64,000 nucleotides of DNA from Mycteria americana (lineage: Eukaryota > Chordata > Aves > Ciconiiformes > Ciconiidae): contig NC_134373.1 in the NCBI RefSeq assembly GCF_035582795.1, positions 41,957,173-42,021,172 on the forward strand, read 5' to 3'. The notes under the pieces are model-generated. The model saw nothing but the letters and a program-made list of their open reading frames with translations. It was not told the origin of the DNA and searched no databases. The position numbers and the translations under genes are program-made. Numbering within the stretch: position 1 is the stretch's first letter; every line of letters starts with the position of its first letter. This document shows, in pieces, positions 49,476 through 62,950 of this stretch.

Positions 49476-52400
49476 TGTGAGGTGTCTGACAACAACGTGC
49501 AATTGCTATCACCAGCCCTGCTCTTCGGCGCGGTGCCACCCCCTGTGCTGGGACGCTGCTGGCTGCTCCCCTGTCCCCTCGTCCTTTCTCTGATGTCCTG
49601 TTAGCAAAAAAAAAAACCAAAAAGGAGAGCGCTATTTAGAGCATTTTTTTTACCCCCCCCTGTAGCTAATGAATCTTCCCCATGGTTTCCTCCTATGGAG
49701 CTCCCATGGTTATTTGCTCCAAATTGTTTTATATTGGGCATTTAATAAAATACGTCTGAGCAGGTTCCTGTCTAGTTTGTGACCCCTGGATCTTCCTTTC
49801 CCTCGCCTGCTCTGGGAAAGTTTTACTTTTTCCGTAATTGTGCTGCCACACTCATTTAGTCCCAGCACGTTCTGGGGGTTTTCGTGCAGTTATTTCTGAT
49901 TTCCACTCCTGAAACCAACACTTACTTGGGTGTAAACAACTTCATGTAACTAATGAAAGGTTTTGGACAAAGTAATTTATGGGTAATGTGAAGAAGGTAG
50001 AACTCAACATTAAAAAACCAAAGAGTTATAAAGAGATACATAAGATATAAAAGAATATCGCTGTAGTATGGGATATTCCCTCACGCTATGTGCACAGAAA
50101 TGAATTTACTTGTTTCTCCCGAGTTCTGATAAAGGCCGTTCCAGCTCAGCAACCGCTTCAGCAGTGGGAAAGACTGAGCCGAGGCAAAGACCGAGCCGAC
50201 TGAGCGATACACCAAAGGCAAAAAATAATAAATCGATGTTTGCAAGGGTGTAATACCAGGAAAACAGTATTGACCGGAGAGTACAGCATGCAGTTACTGC
50301 TACGTGCCTAAAGCGTCAGGAGGAGCCTTTAAGGGGGGTTAGCGTCAAGATGCCAACAGTTCTCTCTTAGTAATGGAAAAATCTGATGGTGCCTTAACCG
50401 GGAGGGTCATTAACAGTTTGCAAAATAGTTGTGTGAGCTTCTCAGTAGGATGTTAGTTTCTTTTTCAGGTGGAGAGTAATGGTATTGGTCAAGCCCCCAG
50501 CAACGCTTCACAAGAAAAGGCACCCAGAAGGTGCTCTCGGAGCTCCTGGTGCCGTAGGCTCCGGTCCCGGGCACAGGATTTGCTGCCAGCACCGGTGGCT
50601 TCACCTGTCAGCACTGAGCACGGGCATCGCGGCAGCTCACGGCGTTTCCGCGCTGCCCCGATTCCCGCATCTTTTAATCTGAATAAGTGCAGTTTACAGT
50701 AGCACGGTTAACTACAGTACGTTGACTTACAGCTCCTGAATTTCCCCCAGTCCTAAAATCTGTTTCTCTCTGAAGGTTCAGCATTTGGTGCATCTTTCGC
50801 TTACAAACATGCCTTGAGGGAAGAGACTTTGTTATCCCATTTCATGACCAGCCCCTGCTCGGGGTCAGGGACAGGAAAACCCCCGGGGCACGCAGCCTTG
50901 CACTCTACCTCATGGCTTGAATTACTGATTTTCTGCATTACAGGCAGATGTTAGTTAACAAACGCTTTGCTTTCATTTCTGCAAAGCAGTTGAATTATTT
51001 GTCAGTAAAGACAATTCATCTTGATTGTGTAGCTCGCTTCCTCCCCTTACACACCACTAGACACGGCCTTCACCCGCTTTCTTAGGCAAATCGTCAAGCA
51101 GCCCAGCGTAGCTTTCAGCAACCCAGTTCATGCAAAACCCACCCAGCACCAAGGCAGCCGAAGCGATGCTGAACCTCCTGTTTGCAGTAGCTGTAATTCC
51201 CAACATTTTTTTTGAGACCCAGAATGTCTTCTCCATTGCCAGCCCAAATCCAGCACAGTCCCGCAAAAAACCGGTTTGGACTAACTGGCAGGGTGAAGCT
51301 CTTGAGAACATTTTTACCCCCTTGGAGGCTCAAGCACCCAGCAAAGTTTATGCCCCAAGTGCCTCACTAACGCCTGGAGGTTCCCATATATTCCCGGTCA
51401 AGGCTGCATCACAACTTGCTCCTTCCACCAAGAAACTGCCAACAAGTTGAACTCTGATTCTGGTAAATGGTATCACCGTACCTCTACGTAGCTAGTGGGA
51501 AAGGCAATGGAAAATGTACTTAAAACGTGTATATTATGGAATCAAGGGCAAGCGTAAGTTAACTCTCATGATCTGAAGGTGCAAACCTTGGAAAAGGCGA
51601 TACCCAAAGTGGCATCAATTCAGAATTAAAAAACCAAGATGGGAACCGACCCTCTGAATCAAAGTCCTTGTACACCCACAGCATTACACTTCCTGCTGCG
51701 TGTCAAAATGGGCTCCCAATTTTTGTTGCGTCTCGCTAATATATGTTTTACGATGCCAACCTCATTAGATCATTTAATCGGTTCTTGTACCAATTTCTCT
51801 TTGCTCATCTCCGTGTGGGATTCCCCTTGACATTAATCCCAAAGTCCACTTAGATTGCTCCTTAGCCAACCATCAGCCACCCAACTCCCAGGCTGAGCTA
51901 ACAACTTCATTCCTTTAGCATTGACATAATATATTTGAAAGCATTTTAAGTACAGCTATTTCAACTTACACGTATCTATGGGGTTTAAGGTTTCCTATCC
52001 CTTTTTAAAGATTTTATCAGGTTTCAGGCACGTAACATTTACACATTTCATCACGTGGAGCTCAACCCTGCAAGTCTTAGGCTAAAAATAGCAGGGTGGA
52101 TGTCTTCGACATGACAGAGTCTATCCACGACAAAGGCAAATAAATCCAACATAAGGCTGATGATACTGGGAAAACAAAGAAAGTGATACCAAGCTGTCAA
52201 AAAATCCTCACAGAGGCTTTCATGCTGAGAAGCAACACGAGCAAGCCAGCTTTACTGACGTTTATAAACATTTCACTACTCGCCAATGTAAAATTTAAAT
52301 AGGTTTTGGTTGTGCTACAGATGTTCCTTCAAGCTCTACCGAAGGCAGGCTAAACCCCAACTTGGCAGTCCATGTGTGTTAGCAATGACTCACCCCAACG

Positions 52401-54096
52401 TCCTACCCAAAAAAGCGTTGATTTGGGGCTGTGGCAAGGAAGGAGACTATTTTAAGGGGGTAACTCGCTCAGGTTTTTCCTGTAAAAATGTAAATAATCC
52501 TCCTGCTGTGAGGTTGTGTGCCACGCAGGGCTGTGCCTGGGCAGCCAAAGAAAAGAGCTGCACCTAAAGCCCATGGCAGGCGTCGTGGGGAACAGAAGAA
52601 TGCGGGGTTGATTTTCCTGACCCTGTAGCTGACCACCTGGGACGGGTATTTCGTACCGTTCACACTCAATTAATGTCTTATCAACCTAAGCACAAGGTAG
52701 GGTGCAACGTGTGCCCATACATGGCTTTTTCACAACAAAAGTGATAGGTTGTCACCTGAAAACATCCCACTAACCAAAATTTCGAGTTTTCTCCAGGGGA
52801 AATATATTCCAACAAGTTCATTTCCCAACGTTTTCTACCAGTCATCACCTAGTTGCTATGGAATATCGCTGCGTCTCTTTTAGAAACAAACCCTTCCCCA
52901 AAGTCCAGCCCTCAGACTACATTTGCTTTTCTTAAAGCTTTTCCAATCTGCCAGACGCTGCAATTTTAGCAGCAGAGATTACTTTCTCGGTGAAGCATAA
53001 CACCCAGCTGCATGAAATTTCAGTCTCATAATCCTGTTAGGTTTCCCCTGTCAGACTCCGCACCGATGAGACCTTTGTGTTTGTGCAGCTCCTGAAATAG
53101 CAGCCTGAGCCTTACTGAAAAGAATTAAAGCAAGAATTGCCATTGCCAAGGTGAAGGGCTACTATTTTAAAGGCACCGCAGCAGCCCGTGGAAGATAAAA
53201 GCCACAGTCAGTTTGCAACTACTATTTAGTCCCGGGTTTTATGTGGATTTCAGGTTTGGATGCCAGGCTCAAAGCTCCACCACCAGCCTTTGGCTTTAGT
53301 CCAGGTAAGGCCACGGTTTCTTTCCTTAATGGACGATGGCAGGGTACTTGACAAGAGAAAAAACCCCAGCTATTTCTTATCCTCGCTGTGGGTGTTAGTG
53401 TGTAGCGGAAAACCTCATTCACTACACTAGAAATTTGGGAATGATAGAGCTGGTCAATGCTTTTTCAGTTTAATTTTCACTGGGATACTTTCAACAGGTT
53501 CTCAGAAATGGTTTTTTTCAGTGGGTAGGCAGGAGCAGGGACGGAAGGGGTTAATTCTATTGACATTTTGCTCATTGACATTTCAGTGTCTTTTCGGACT
53601 CCCAGATTTCCTAGCTGGCCCTGCAGGGAGCAGGGGTTGGACCTGACGGCCTCCCGAGCCCCTTCCATCACCAGATACTCGGCGAGCCCGCAGCAATTCT
53701 CCAGCGTCAGACCCAGCAGAAAACCGGACCGATAACAAAAGGCTGGCAGAGAGAGGAAATACCCTACAGCTGCCCATGTGGCATACAGTTAACCTCATCG
53801 GTTAGGGTCATCTGTGAAAATGTTTGTGAAAATCCTCTTTTAGAAAGGATTCCTACGTTCAAAGACAGATTTTCGGTCTCTGACTCTGCGCATGCACGTA
53901 AAACCTCAACTTGTGTAAGAGCCAGGCAGGCACGCTACTATCCATCTGTCTATAAGTACCATACATATTTATATACAGCATGTGCCATGCATATCTATAT
54001 ATATATGTCTCATCAGAAAAATGAGGACAGGACATGCGTATGGAGAAGAAGGAGTTGGTCACGGACCTTTGCTGAACATGCAGAGTCTGTAGTGAA
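49476..54096. other. Intergenic region after LYPD6, no gene recognised
   Basis: No gene or complete repeat was recognised. Another AATAAA is present at 49744-49749. Overlapping open frames on both strands at 51057-51450 have no recognisable domain. Bases 53617-53668 (GGGGTTGGACCTGACGGCCT and neighbours) vaguely resemble a decayed CR1 3' region. The rest is unassigned. Confidence 0.5.
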
Positions 54097-54308
54097 AGGA
54101 AATTTTTCTTCACCGAGAGGGTTATCAAGCATTGGACCAGGCTGCCCAGGGAAGTGGTTGAGTCGCCATCCCTGGAGGTATTTAAAGGACGTTTGGATGA
54201 GGTACTTAGAGACATGGTGTAGTGGTGGTTTTTGGCAGTGTTAGGTTTATGGTTGGACTCGATGATCTTAAAGGTCTTTTCCAACCTATATGATTCTGTG
54301 ATTCTGTG
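54097..54308 (+). mobile_element. CR1 LINE, short 3' fragment
   Basis: The fragment contains the conserved 3' portion of chicken repeat 1: TCTTCACCGAGAGGGTTATC, then GGACCAGGCTGCCCAGGGAA, then GGTTGGACTCGATGATCTTA. It ends with the CR1 terminal direct repeat ATTCTGTG ATTCTGTG. It is strongly 5'-truncated, about 210 bp, as most CR1 copies are. Its sequence is close to the 3' end of the longer copy at 56.9 kb, on the opposite strand. Confidence 0.93.
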
Positions 54309-56923
54309 AAAGGCTACGGTCCACACCGTAGTGCTTAAGAAATAGTTTTCCAAATAGGACAACTACCTACATAGGTAGGGATTATTGAGGGTTTAGTTAA
54401 AAAAAAAAAAGGGGGGGGGGACGGACACTGACAAAAGCAATAGGAGGTGTGTGGCTCTCATGTCTTTAACGAGATTAGTTGGAAGAGCAGTGGCCTTGGG
54501 GGGCTGCAAAGATCAAACCCCAGGCGCCCGTGGGCCAGCCCCGCATTCGTTCCCGTTTCTGTGGAATTTCTGCGTCATTAAATGGGACGTGTCCCCTCCG
54601 GAAGGGACAAGGTGCCAGGAGAGAGCCGCGCCTGCACAAGCAGTTCTCTGCTGAGCGGTTTTAGGAAGGACGTGGCCATGTTTTGTGTGGATGGTGGGGA
54701 TTAGAGGAGCAGCAGGAGGAGAAGGGGCAGGAACGGGGGTCCCGTCACCCGAACTCCGCGGGCACAACAGGAGGATGTCGGCTCGCAGGGAAACCCCGGA
54801 GCTGAAAGTCACGTGTTGCTCTGGACAGCTTTCATAAATAACAGGATGAGTTAAATACCTGGGTTTCCTTTGATTCCTACTCCGATTCCTGCCCGTAAGA
54901 ATTCCTAATGTTATTGTCTATGCTTTGTCTCTAAATCCCAAACTTTTCTGATCTCTCTCTCTCCCAGACTCCAAAGTACCAAGTCAGCAATGATCCTGCC
55001 CTCTCCCCTCACACACTAATTTTCTTTCTCACACCCCTACACAAATATACTTCACTTCGGCACCTCTAGGGCTTCTCCTCTTACTATTCATCACCAACCT
55101 CTGTTTTTCAATATTCTTGAAATTTTATGTACTTCTGGATTTAAATCACACTTGCCACACAACACTCCCCCTTAGAGGGAGCAAAGATCACTGGACAAAA
55201 TAACAAGAGAAATAATCTAACTAACTCCTGCGAGTAAACACAGCAGTCCTGGAAAATAACTAAATAACCACGTTTATCTTGAGCTCACCAGCTCCACTCC
55301 AGCGTTTAAGTTCTATTCAAATTAGTAAATTAGTTGGTTCAAGATTTTTCAGCTTCGGGTTTTCTTGAGCTGAGACACGACTACGGCGTCTCAGCCGCAG
55401 GCTCTGGGGCCGAGCAGCAGCCCTGTGGTCTCTGCAGCAAAGTCAGCCCTCGGGAAACCCCGGCTGGTACAAAACCTCCCCAGGCTTTGAGCAACGCTTG
55501 GGTTCATTGACTGTCCTGAGGCTTCTTCTCCTGTCGCCACATCAGTTTCTCCGCAAAGACCGCATCGGGTGTCACGCCTGGGGCTGCTTTCTCAAACTGC
55601 TGCTCAGAGGGGGAGAGAGCAGGAGGTTTGCAGCCGTCTGCAGGAATTCATGCAACCACGCTGGGCTGCCCTTCTCCTGAGCCCCGGCCCCCAACCCCAG
55701 CACAAGCCCAGATAAAGCCCCTCCAAAACCTGTAGGACATTTAGAGGGTCTTCACTGCCTCAAGACCCAAGTACTCACACAGCCATTTAAATTATTGTCA
55801 CAGTACTCACAGCCGAAAGGCCGAGAGCATCTCACAGACACAACTTACCTATGTCGAGGCAATACAGCCTCGACCAGATCCTCTCAGGAGAGGCAGGATT
55901 AAGTTCAGCAGCTCAGCGACAGAGGCCCCACTGCAGGGCCATGCTGCAGGAGGACGAGCAGGGCTGGGGGGGACCAGCTGCAGGGCTTTGAGCCCCGAAA
56001 ACCTCAAAACCTGCCTCCCCCGTAACCAGCGGGCGAGGGAGGGGGGTTTCTGTTTAACTAGAAAACGGGGTCTGTTTGGTGTCTTGCAGCAAATCCATCT
56101 TTCCCGTGCTGCTGCTAGAATTTGCTGGTTTATGAGGTTTTGTGTTTGAGTGTGATGTTTAGGATGTGATCATGAGCAAATGATGCCGTCTCAGCCACCT
56201 GGTTAAGGCACACGGTGGTGTACGTACCCTAAGGTTAAACCCGGCACATTAACAGGGCACAGAAAACCCTCATAGGGCAAAAATTTGCATCTCTAAGACA
56301 GACCTAAGCAGCCTAAAGCCTCTAAAACAGATCAATGGTGCATGCACCCCCTGGCAAAGATCTGCTCCTGGCAAAGGCGGCTGTCAGATGCCGTTATTCC
56401 CCTGGAAACAAAGAGAATTAGAATAGAGCAGGATCCTATGAAAAAGCCAACACGTAACTTCGTCTTGCAGCTGATACAAGATGTTATTGTTGTCATCAAG
56501 CAGCTGCTGCGAGCCTCCAGAGCGTGTGTGCATGTGGGCATGTAGCTCCTGGACAACTTCCAGATTTAGGGAAAAGTTCCCCTATGCAAGTGCCAGCCTG
56601 CACGAAAACTTAAGGGCACGAAAGGCTCCAAGTGACCCGCTTGGAACAGCAAGCAGAAAGCACGCACGCATGGCAATGTTTAACCTCCCTTGATGCATTG
56701 AAGTACGCTGAGTTGTACCTTTATTTGGTGGAAATTAGAGCAGGTCTGCTGGCTTCAATGAAATAATTTAAAACAGCTGACCAACTGCCCCCAAAAATTA
56801 AAAAAAAAAAAAAGTCCAGGTCATACCAGCAGCAGCAATTAGTGCTCAGGTGTAGCGGAGGTCTTGGTTGCTGATGGAAGCTCTTTGGCCAGCGGTTTTA
56901 ATAGCAGGGTCAAAACTTGGGTA
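54309..56923. other. Intergenic region between two CR1 copies
   Basis: No gene was recognised. A composite A12-G10 run lies at 54400-54420 shortly after the first CR1. GC-richer sequence is found at 54500-54800 and 55380-56050. A poly-A run is at 56800-56813. Short ORFs carry no known motif. Confidence 0.55.
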
Positions 56924-57953
56924 CAGAATCACAGAATCATATAGGTTGGAAAAGACCTTTAAGACCATTGAGTCCAACCATAAACCTAACACTGCCAAGC
57001 CCACCACTACACCATGTCCCCAAGCACCTCATCCAAATGTCCTTTAGATCCCTCCAGGGATGGGGACTCCACCACTTCCCTGGGCAGCCTGGTCCAATGC
57101 TGGACAACCCTTTCAGTGAAGTAACATTTCCTGATATCCAGTCTAAACCTCCCCTGGCTCAACTGGAGGCCATTTCCTCTCGTCCTATCACTTGTGACCT
57201 GGGAGAAGAGACCGACCCCACCTCTCTACAGCCTCCTTTCAGGCAGTTGTAGAGAGCGATGAGGTCTCCCCTCAGCCTCCTTTTCTCCAGGCTGAACAAC
57301 CCCAGGTCCCTCAGCCGCTCCCCATCAGCCTTGTGCTTCAGACCCTTCCCCAGCTCCGTTGCCCTTCTCTGGACACGCTCCAGCCCCTCAATGTCTCTCT
57401 TGGAGTGAGGGGCCCAACACTGAACACAGCATTCGAGGTGCGGCCTCACCAGTGCCGAGTACAGGGGCACGATCACTGCCCCAGTCCTGCTGGCCACGCT
57501 ATTCCTGATACAAGCCAGGATGCCATTGGCTTTCTTGACCACCTGGGCACACTGCTGGCTCATATTCAGGCGGCTGTCAACCAACACCCCCAGGTCCTTC
57601 TCTGCTGGGCAGCTTTCCAGCCGCTCTTCCCCAAGCCTGTAGCGTTGCATGGGGTTGCTGTGGCCCAAGTGCAGGACCTGGCACTGAGCCTTGTTAAACC
57701 TCATACAATTGACCTCGGCCCATGGATCCAGCCTGTCCAGGTCCCTCTGCAGAGCCTTCCTGCCCTCCAGCAGATCAACACTCCTGCACAACTTGGTGTC
57801 ATCTGCAAACTGACTGAGGGTGCACTCGATCCCTTCGTCCAGATCCTTGATAAAGATGTTAAACAGAACTGGCCCCAACACAGAGCCCTGGGGACACCGC
57901 TTGTGACTGGTCACCAACTGGAGTAAACTCCATTCACCACCACTCTTTGGGCT
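56924..57953 (-). mobile_element. CR1 LINE, 5'-truncated, with partial reverse transcriptase
   Basis: On the - strand this 1-kb copy carries the C-terminal part of CR1 ORF2 and ends in the typical 3' tail (GATTCTGTGATTCTGTG) at 56924. The left boundary on the element's 5' side is near 57953, inside the GGAGTTTACTCCAGTTGG region. It is truncated like most CR1 copies. The LINE jumped by target-primed reverse transcription; this copy cannot encode a full protein. Exact 5' boundary is approximate. Confidence 0.94.
57159..57917 (-). pseudogene. Partial CR1 reverse-transcriptase ORF (broken)
   Basis: A 252-codon open frame encodes the last third of a LINE reverse transcriptase. [11 protein letters not shown] is at residues 10-20, the catalytic FADD box at 37-40, and CR1-type sequence such as [20 protein letters not shown] follows. 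The N-terminal endonuclease and most of the polymerase domain are missing through 5' truncation. Near 57215-57222 the usual CR1 reading moves to another frame, consistent with a one-base deletion, so the C-terminus reads wrongly and stops early. The long surviving frame suggests a fairly recent insertion. Confidence 0.9.
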
Positions 57954-60900
57954 TCACCACTCTAATTGCAATTAAAATTAGTTAGCCCTGCTGAAGTTAT
58001 GCTTGAAGAGGAAAGGTAATCTTTTAAAATAAACTGCAAGAATTTTACTCTCTAGTAATATTTTATTTGTAATTAGTTTCCTCTGCTGGAAATTCTGACC
58101 AACCTTAGCGCTCGTTCCTGACATAGCACTTGCATAGGTGATACTTTTTTGGAACAACCATCGTGTTGCCTTTCACAGCATGCCTAGCTATAGGCATCCT
58201 TCCCATCCGATGCTTTTTCAAGCTAAAATAAGATAAAATAAATCGCAGCCAATTAGAACAACGACATACAATGAAGTGTTGATACTAGAAGGCGAAACAC
58301 TATAGCCACCATGTGAGTATATGCTAGCGAGGGGATTTTTCCCCCCCTCCGATAAGACACACAAGCCAGTCCCGGAGCAGCAGCACTAATGCATTCTGCC
58401 TCGTCTGCTTTAGGAAATAATTCACCGTTACACTCTTTTGCATTACAGTCCTAGTGTTAGCCTGAGTTAATAACGAATCAAAGCCCTGCGGTAACAGGAG
58501 GATACCTTGGTTTCAACAGGAGCTGGCGAACTCAAGAATAGTGTTTTGCTGACTTTGCAGTATTTACTGAATACTGCAAAACAATCCAGTGTTCGCACTC
58601 TGGATCTACTCAGCAAGACTTTTGTCACGAGCCATGAAGGGTATGGAGACACAAGCTACGAAAATGCAACTTGTCAAGCTTTGGGTTATTTCTACGGATT
58701 TCCTAGTGGGTCCTAACAAACCAGGGTAAATCCCGCTGTTTAAAAGGGACGCTTAAACCAGAGTGTTTTCCTGACCACGACTTTTATGTGCGTAGGGACA
58801 GCTCAAGTAAAAAAATAAATATTGAAGTATAGGTGGTAAAAACAGCTATTCAGAGAGAACATCAATAATTGTGTATGCATTTTGGCTTTATGTAAGGAAA
58901 ATTGAAAAAAACCCAGAAATGTTTGAAAATTTTGTGTGAAATCGTCCTATTTTGCTAGAAGAATGAATATGCAAAAATATCCATACACGGGATGTTTCAT
59001 TTTGGATCAAGTGAGGTATTTCAGCCCTCGATTATCCACTCACCCGTTAATTCACACAGACACGGTTCATCCTCCTTCCCCAGCCAGCCTTCCACATCTC
59101 TGCCGCGATACCAACGGGGCGTCTCTGTCATTCGTTTCCTACCAAATGCAAGGGTTGTTATCAGTGTCCACAAAGCATTAGCTGAAGAGCAAGGGAAGGA
59201 ATTCATTTAATATACGCTGTCACATGGGCAGCTTTTAAGCGGTGACACTGTGGTTTAGTAAGTTATCTAGTTTCTAAACTACATGATTTCAGAAATAAAT
59301 AGGCCGTGTATCTCGTAACACAACGTAACAACAATAACCTCCTTATCTAACAGACGTTTTAGACCATGCGTCCATGAAAATCAAATCCACACGTGTTTTG
59401 AATCAGCACCTTTCACATTTCTTTCAGTCCAGCAGGCAAACTGCACAGAGAGCTGCTCTGCTGCTGTCCAAGGGTGCAGCGGAGGGGAAAAAAGAGCGTA
59501 ACAAGCGTGCTCTGATGTCTCGGATCACACAAATCGTATTGCCACTCCGTACTTATGGCAAATTATTTGAGCAACAGCATCAACACAGGCTCCGTACACC
59601 AAGTTCTTCCAAATTCATGTGTTTTTCCACTATATAACCAGATTTCTGCAATTAGTTTAGCCTGACCGGGCAGAAGCTTTTAGAGGAAGACAAGATCACA
59701 GACCGAGCATTATGTATGTTACTGTGACAAAGTAGCTTACGTCCTGCAGCCTCACCTTTCCGGATCAGCTACCTGGAGCCGTCAGGTTACAGCTGTGCTT
59801 TCCTGCGGGTTTATGAACCAGGGTCTCTCTTGCTGAATGACACCGCAATTAGCAAGAAAGGGCAACGAGCCTGCAGCCAAGATGGCAGTCAAAGACAAGG
59901 AGCCCTCTCCCCCAAGAGATGCCTTTGAGCCTCAGGATTATTTCGAGAGTTTTTTTCCAGCCAGGTGGCTGCTAGTGGAAGGAGAATAGAGTTCTTCACT
60001 GTTTATGCCCTTATAAATGCGAGCGGTTCGATTACCTGGCTTAGTTTTCCTGTTCTGTATAATGTATGCACAGTGAACATCAGTTTGAATGACAATTTTG
60101 AGGCTGCTGAGTAAAAAAGAAGCAACTCTTAATAAAAAGAGGCTTAAAAGGACTAGGCATGAAGCAAGTCACACAATTATTTTGCTATTATATTTCAGCT
60201 TTACATCACTAACAGTATTTTTACTCCCTCCATGACAGACTGTAGAGTGTTAATTTTTAACTCGGTGAATCAGAGAAAGACCAGTTTATTTGCTCTCTCA
60301 CAGGTTAAGCACAGTTGAATATAAAGCCAGGTTCTAAAATCTGCACTGTTACATGAGGGTGTGTCATGAATAAATCAATGAATTCACTGAACTGGAGCAA
60401 AGTGGTTGAGCAGAGGATTTAGAGTAGACTCCTCCATACACAATCCTCAGCCTGTTAAAATTCTGTACTTCTGTCCTACCCGCCACAAAATCAACACCGC
60501 AACTCTTAACAATTAGCTCTTACTGTAGCACAGCTTAAATATGAACATTCACAGCACTGAAAACCACGTAAGCTTTCCACTTACTGCAAGCAGAAACGTT
60601 TTTGGTACTTGCTGCTACGACATTTCTACCAGTAAAAGCTACCACTGAGTCTAAACTTTAGGAGCCTTCAGGTGGAAAGGGAAAGATCCCAATCACTGCA
60701 TTGAAGACCCCCAGATACTTCAGGATTTCCCTGTACCGATTCAACCAACAAAGTAACATCTTCCTATCTCACTGCGCTCAGACGTGCAGCGAGGGCTTTC
60801 ACCTTCACAGGACAGGAAAACACCTCTTTCCAGCTGTGAACTGGCCATTCTCTCAGTATCTTGTTCTGGATATTTACCACTATTAAACTTTTAAACCCGA

Positions 60901-62419
60901 TTTCAAATTTATTTTTTAACTTATTAAACTATAGTAGCAAGTTAATTAATACACAGTATAGCTCTTCTGATGTGAGGGAAGTAGAACTGGAACAGTTCTA
61001 GCCTCTTTTGAGAATCAATACGTATGAGAAAATTTTATTTAGAAAAGTATCAGGAAATCATACCTCCCCTCAAATTCTGGCATGAAACATTAGTATTAGT
61101 GAAGTCAAGGCAAAACTGCCACCATCTTCAGTGAGTTTTTGCCTCAGGTTGAAGCTGTTTGAAAAGCCACTGTAAAAGCCCTTTCCAGGATGAAACGTTA
61201 AAGGATATGAACTCAAAAACTAGCGTCCCAAGCTTAATTTGGATAGCTGCCTGACAGCTCCCCCCCCTTGCAAAACACAGGAAGGCAAGTACAGCAAAGT
61301 CACCTGAAGAAGAGAGAAAATCAAGAGTCTTCAGTATAGTTAAAATATATGTGAACTATTTCACAGAATTTATTTCTCTAATAGTTATCCAACAAAGTTC
61401 TCCACAACAATGTACTCTACTGTCCAGTGAGACACTAACCCTCTTTTATCAAATGAGCTAATTCGTGTTCTACAAAATAATTGTATTTTGCAATCAGACA
61501 AGACACATTGCAGCTTCTCAAGCTTTTTTTAATCCTCTTTATGAGAATGAGAAAAAAAAAATCAGTAAGAGACTTAAGTAATACAGCTTTCTTGGACAGT
61601 AGAGAGGAGGTCAAGAACTTGGGCTCTGGAAATACAGCACAAATTCCACGACAAAGGGATAAACAAACCCTGCCTCCACAGCCATACACTTCAACCTTGG
61701 AATGTGTGCAGGCTAGAGCCCACAGTGATGACAATGATGGCAGGTGAGCAAGATAACCTCTGAATTGCTGGCTTAGTGAGTGAATTTAGAGTAGACAGCA
61801 CTCACTTCTCCAGTGGAAAGTCTTCCTCACTTCCACCTCCGTGATCCAAAGTTATGGGCTTGCAGCAATCATTAACAAGGACAGATACAGGCACTTGGTA
61901 AAGGATCTGGTTCTAAACCCATTAAAGCCAATAAGACGACTTTGGTGGTCACTGGCTTAGACCCTGAGTAGGGAATAGAAGTAGTATACAAACCTAGAAC
62001 AAAGTTTTAAATCCATAATTGTTAGTTAACATTGGAAAAAGACACAATGATTAAAATCCCTAGCTATCTGACAGGAAGCTAAACCTCTCAGATGATCATC
62101 TTGTGCAGCCATTATCCAGACAAAAGTTGCACTAAATCTTGACTGAGTCAGGACTGAAGGATTCCCATTGTTGCATGAACTGGCACAGCTACTGCAGTGG
62201 TGTATTAACAAATGGTCCTGATAACTGACTGCGATGAGATTAAAATCTAGTTTGTTAGGTAGTCTCTGTAGTGAGGCAGCTGACAGAGCTTTGGAATTTC
62301 ACGTGCCTTGAATTTTCTTCACTATTCTCCCTCCAGTAACTTCAAATGACCTGATTGTTTTTATGATACCTGAAGAGACCGACTGGTTTACTGAAACCTT
62401 CCTGTTGAAATATTTTTAT

Positions 62420-62454
62420 AATTGATCATAATTGCAATAATTGATCATAATTGC
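62420..62454. repeat. Short tandem duplication, two 16-bp copies
   Basis: AATTGATCATAATTGC occurs at 62420-62435 and again at 62439-62454, exact copies separated by three bases. Each copy contains the palindromic core AATTGATCATAATT-like sequence. It appears to be a local duplication. Confidence 0.8.
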
Positions 62455-62920
62455 TCTTTGTGCAGGCATTTCAAAATTCCAGAGACAAGTCTAAATTGCA
62501 TCCAAGTACAGGAAAACAATGATGATATCCAAGCACTGCCCTATTATCTTTTTTTTTTTCCACAATGTATTTAATGACCTAAGAAAGTTACAAAAGCAAC
62601 TTTAAATTACATTTACATATATAAACTAATTAAATATATTTAGCTAACACTGAGAAAATAAAATCCCAAGCAACATGAAGACAGAAACCATTGAGATGAC
62701 TGATTCCACATTAATTTAAGACTTTTCACTGAGTCTCTGGATGTAGCAGTCGAGTGAACACTTCCCTACTGAAGTATTACTTGTAATTAGAGACCACTGA
62801 AAGCTTATCTCATTATTCTCATTTTAGAACAGCAAACGAGTGATTAGTCCAGCATTAACTTCTGCAGTTTTTATTAAGTTCTATATTCTGGGAGAACAAT
62901 TTTATTACTTATTCCACTTT

Positions 62921-62950
62921 TTTTGCCACTTATTCCAGTAAGTGGCAAAA
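62921..62950. repeat. Perfect 12-bp inverted repeat with 6-nt loop
   Basis: TTTTGCCACTTA at 62921-62932 is matched exactly by TAAGTGGCAAAA at 62939-62950 around the loop TTCCAG. It lies about 390 bases past the MMADHC stop, on the 3' side of that gene. It could be an RNA hairpin if the MMADHC 3' UTR extends this far, or just a DNA inverted repeat. Confidence 0.9.

Noticed and set aside
51057-51450. Overlapping open frames on both strands
   Set aside because: Neither product resembles a family I know, and there is no gene between LYPD6 and MMADHC in the human synteny block as I recall it.
53617-53668. Possible decayed CR1 3' segment
   Set aside because: Similarity is limited to a GGGGTTGGACCTGA-like stretch without the terminal ATTCTGTG repeats; too weak to annotate.
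57333-57926. 197-codon + strand ORF
   Set aside because: It is exactly antisense to the CR1 reverse-transcriptase frame.
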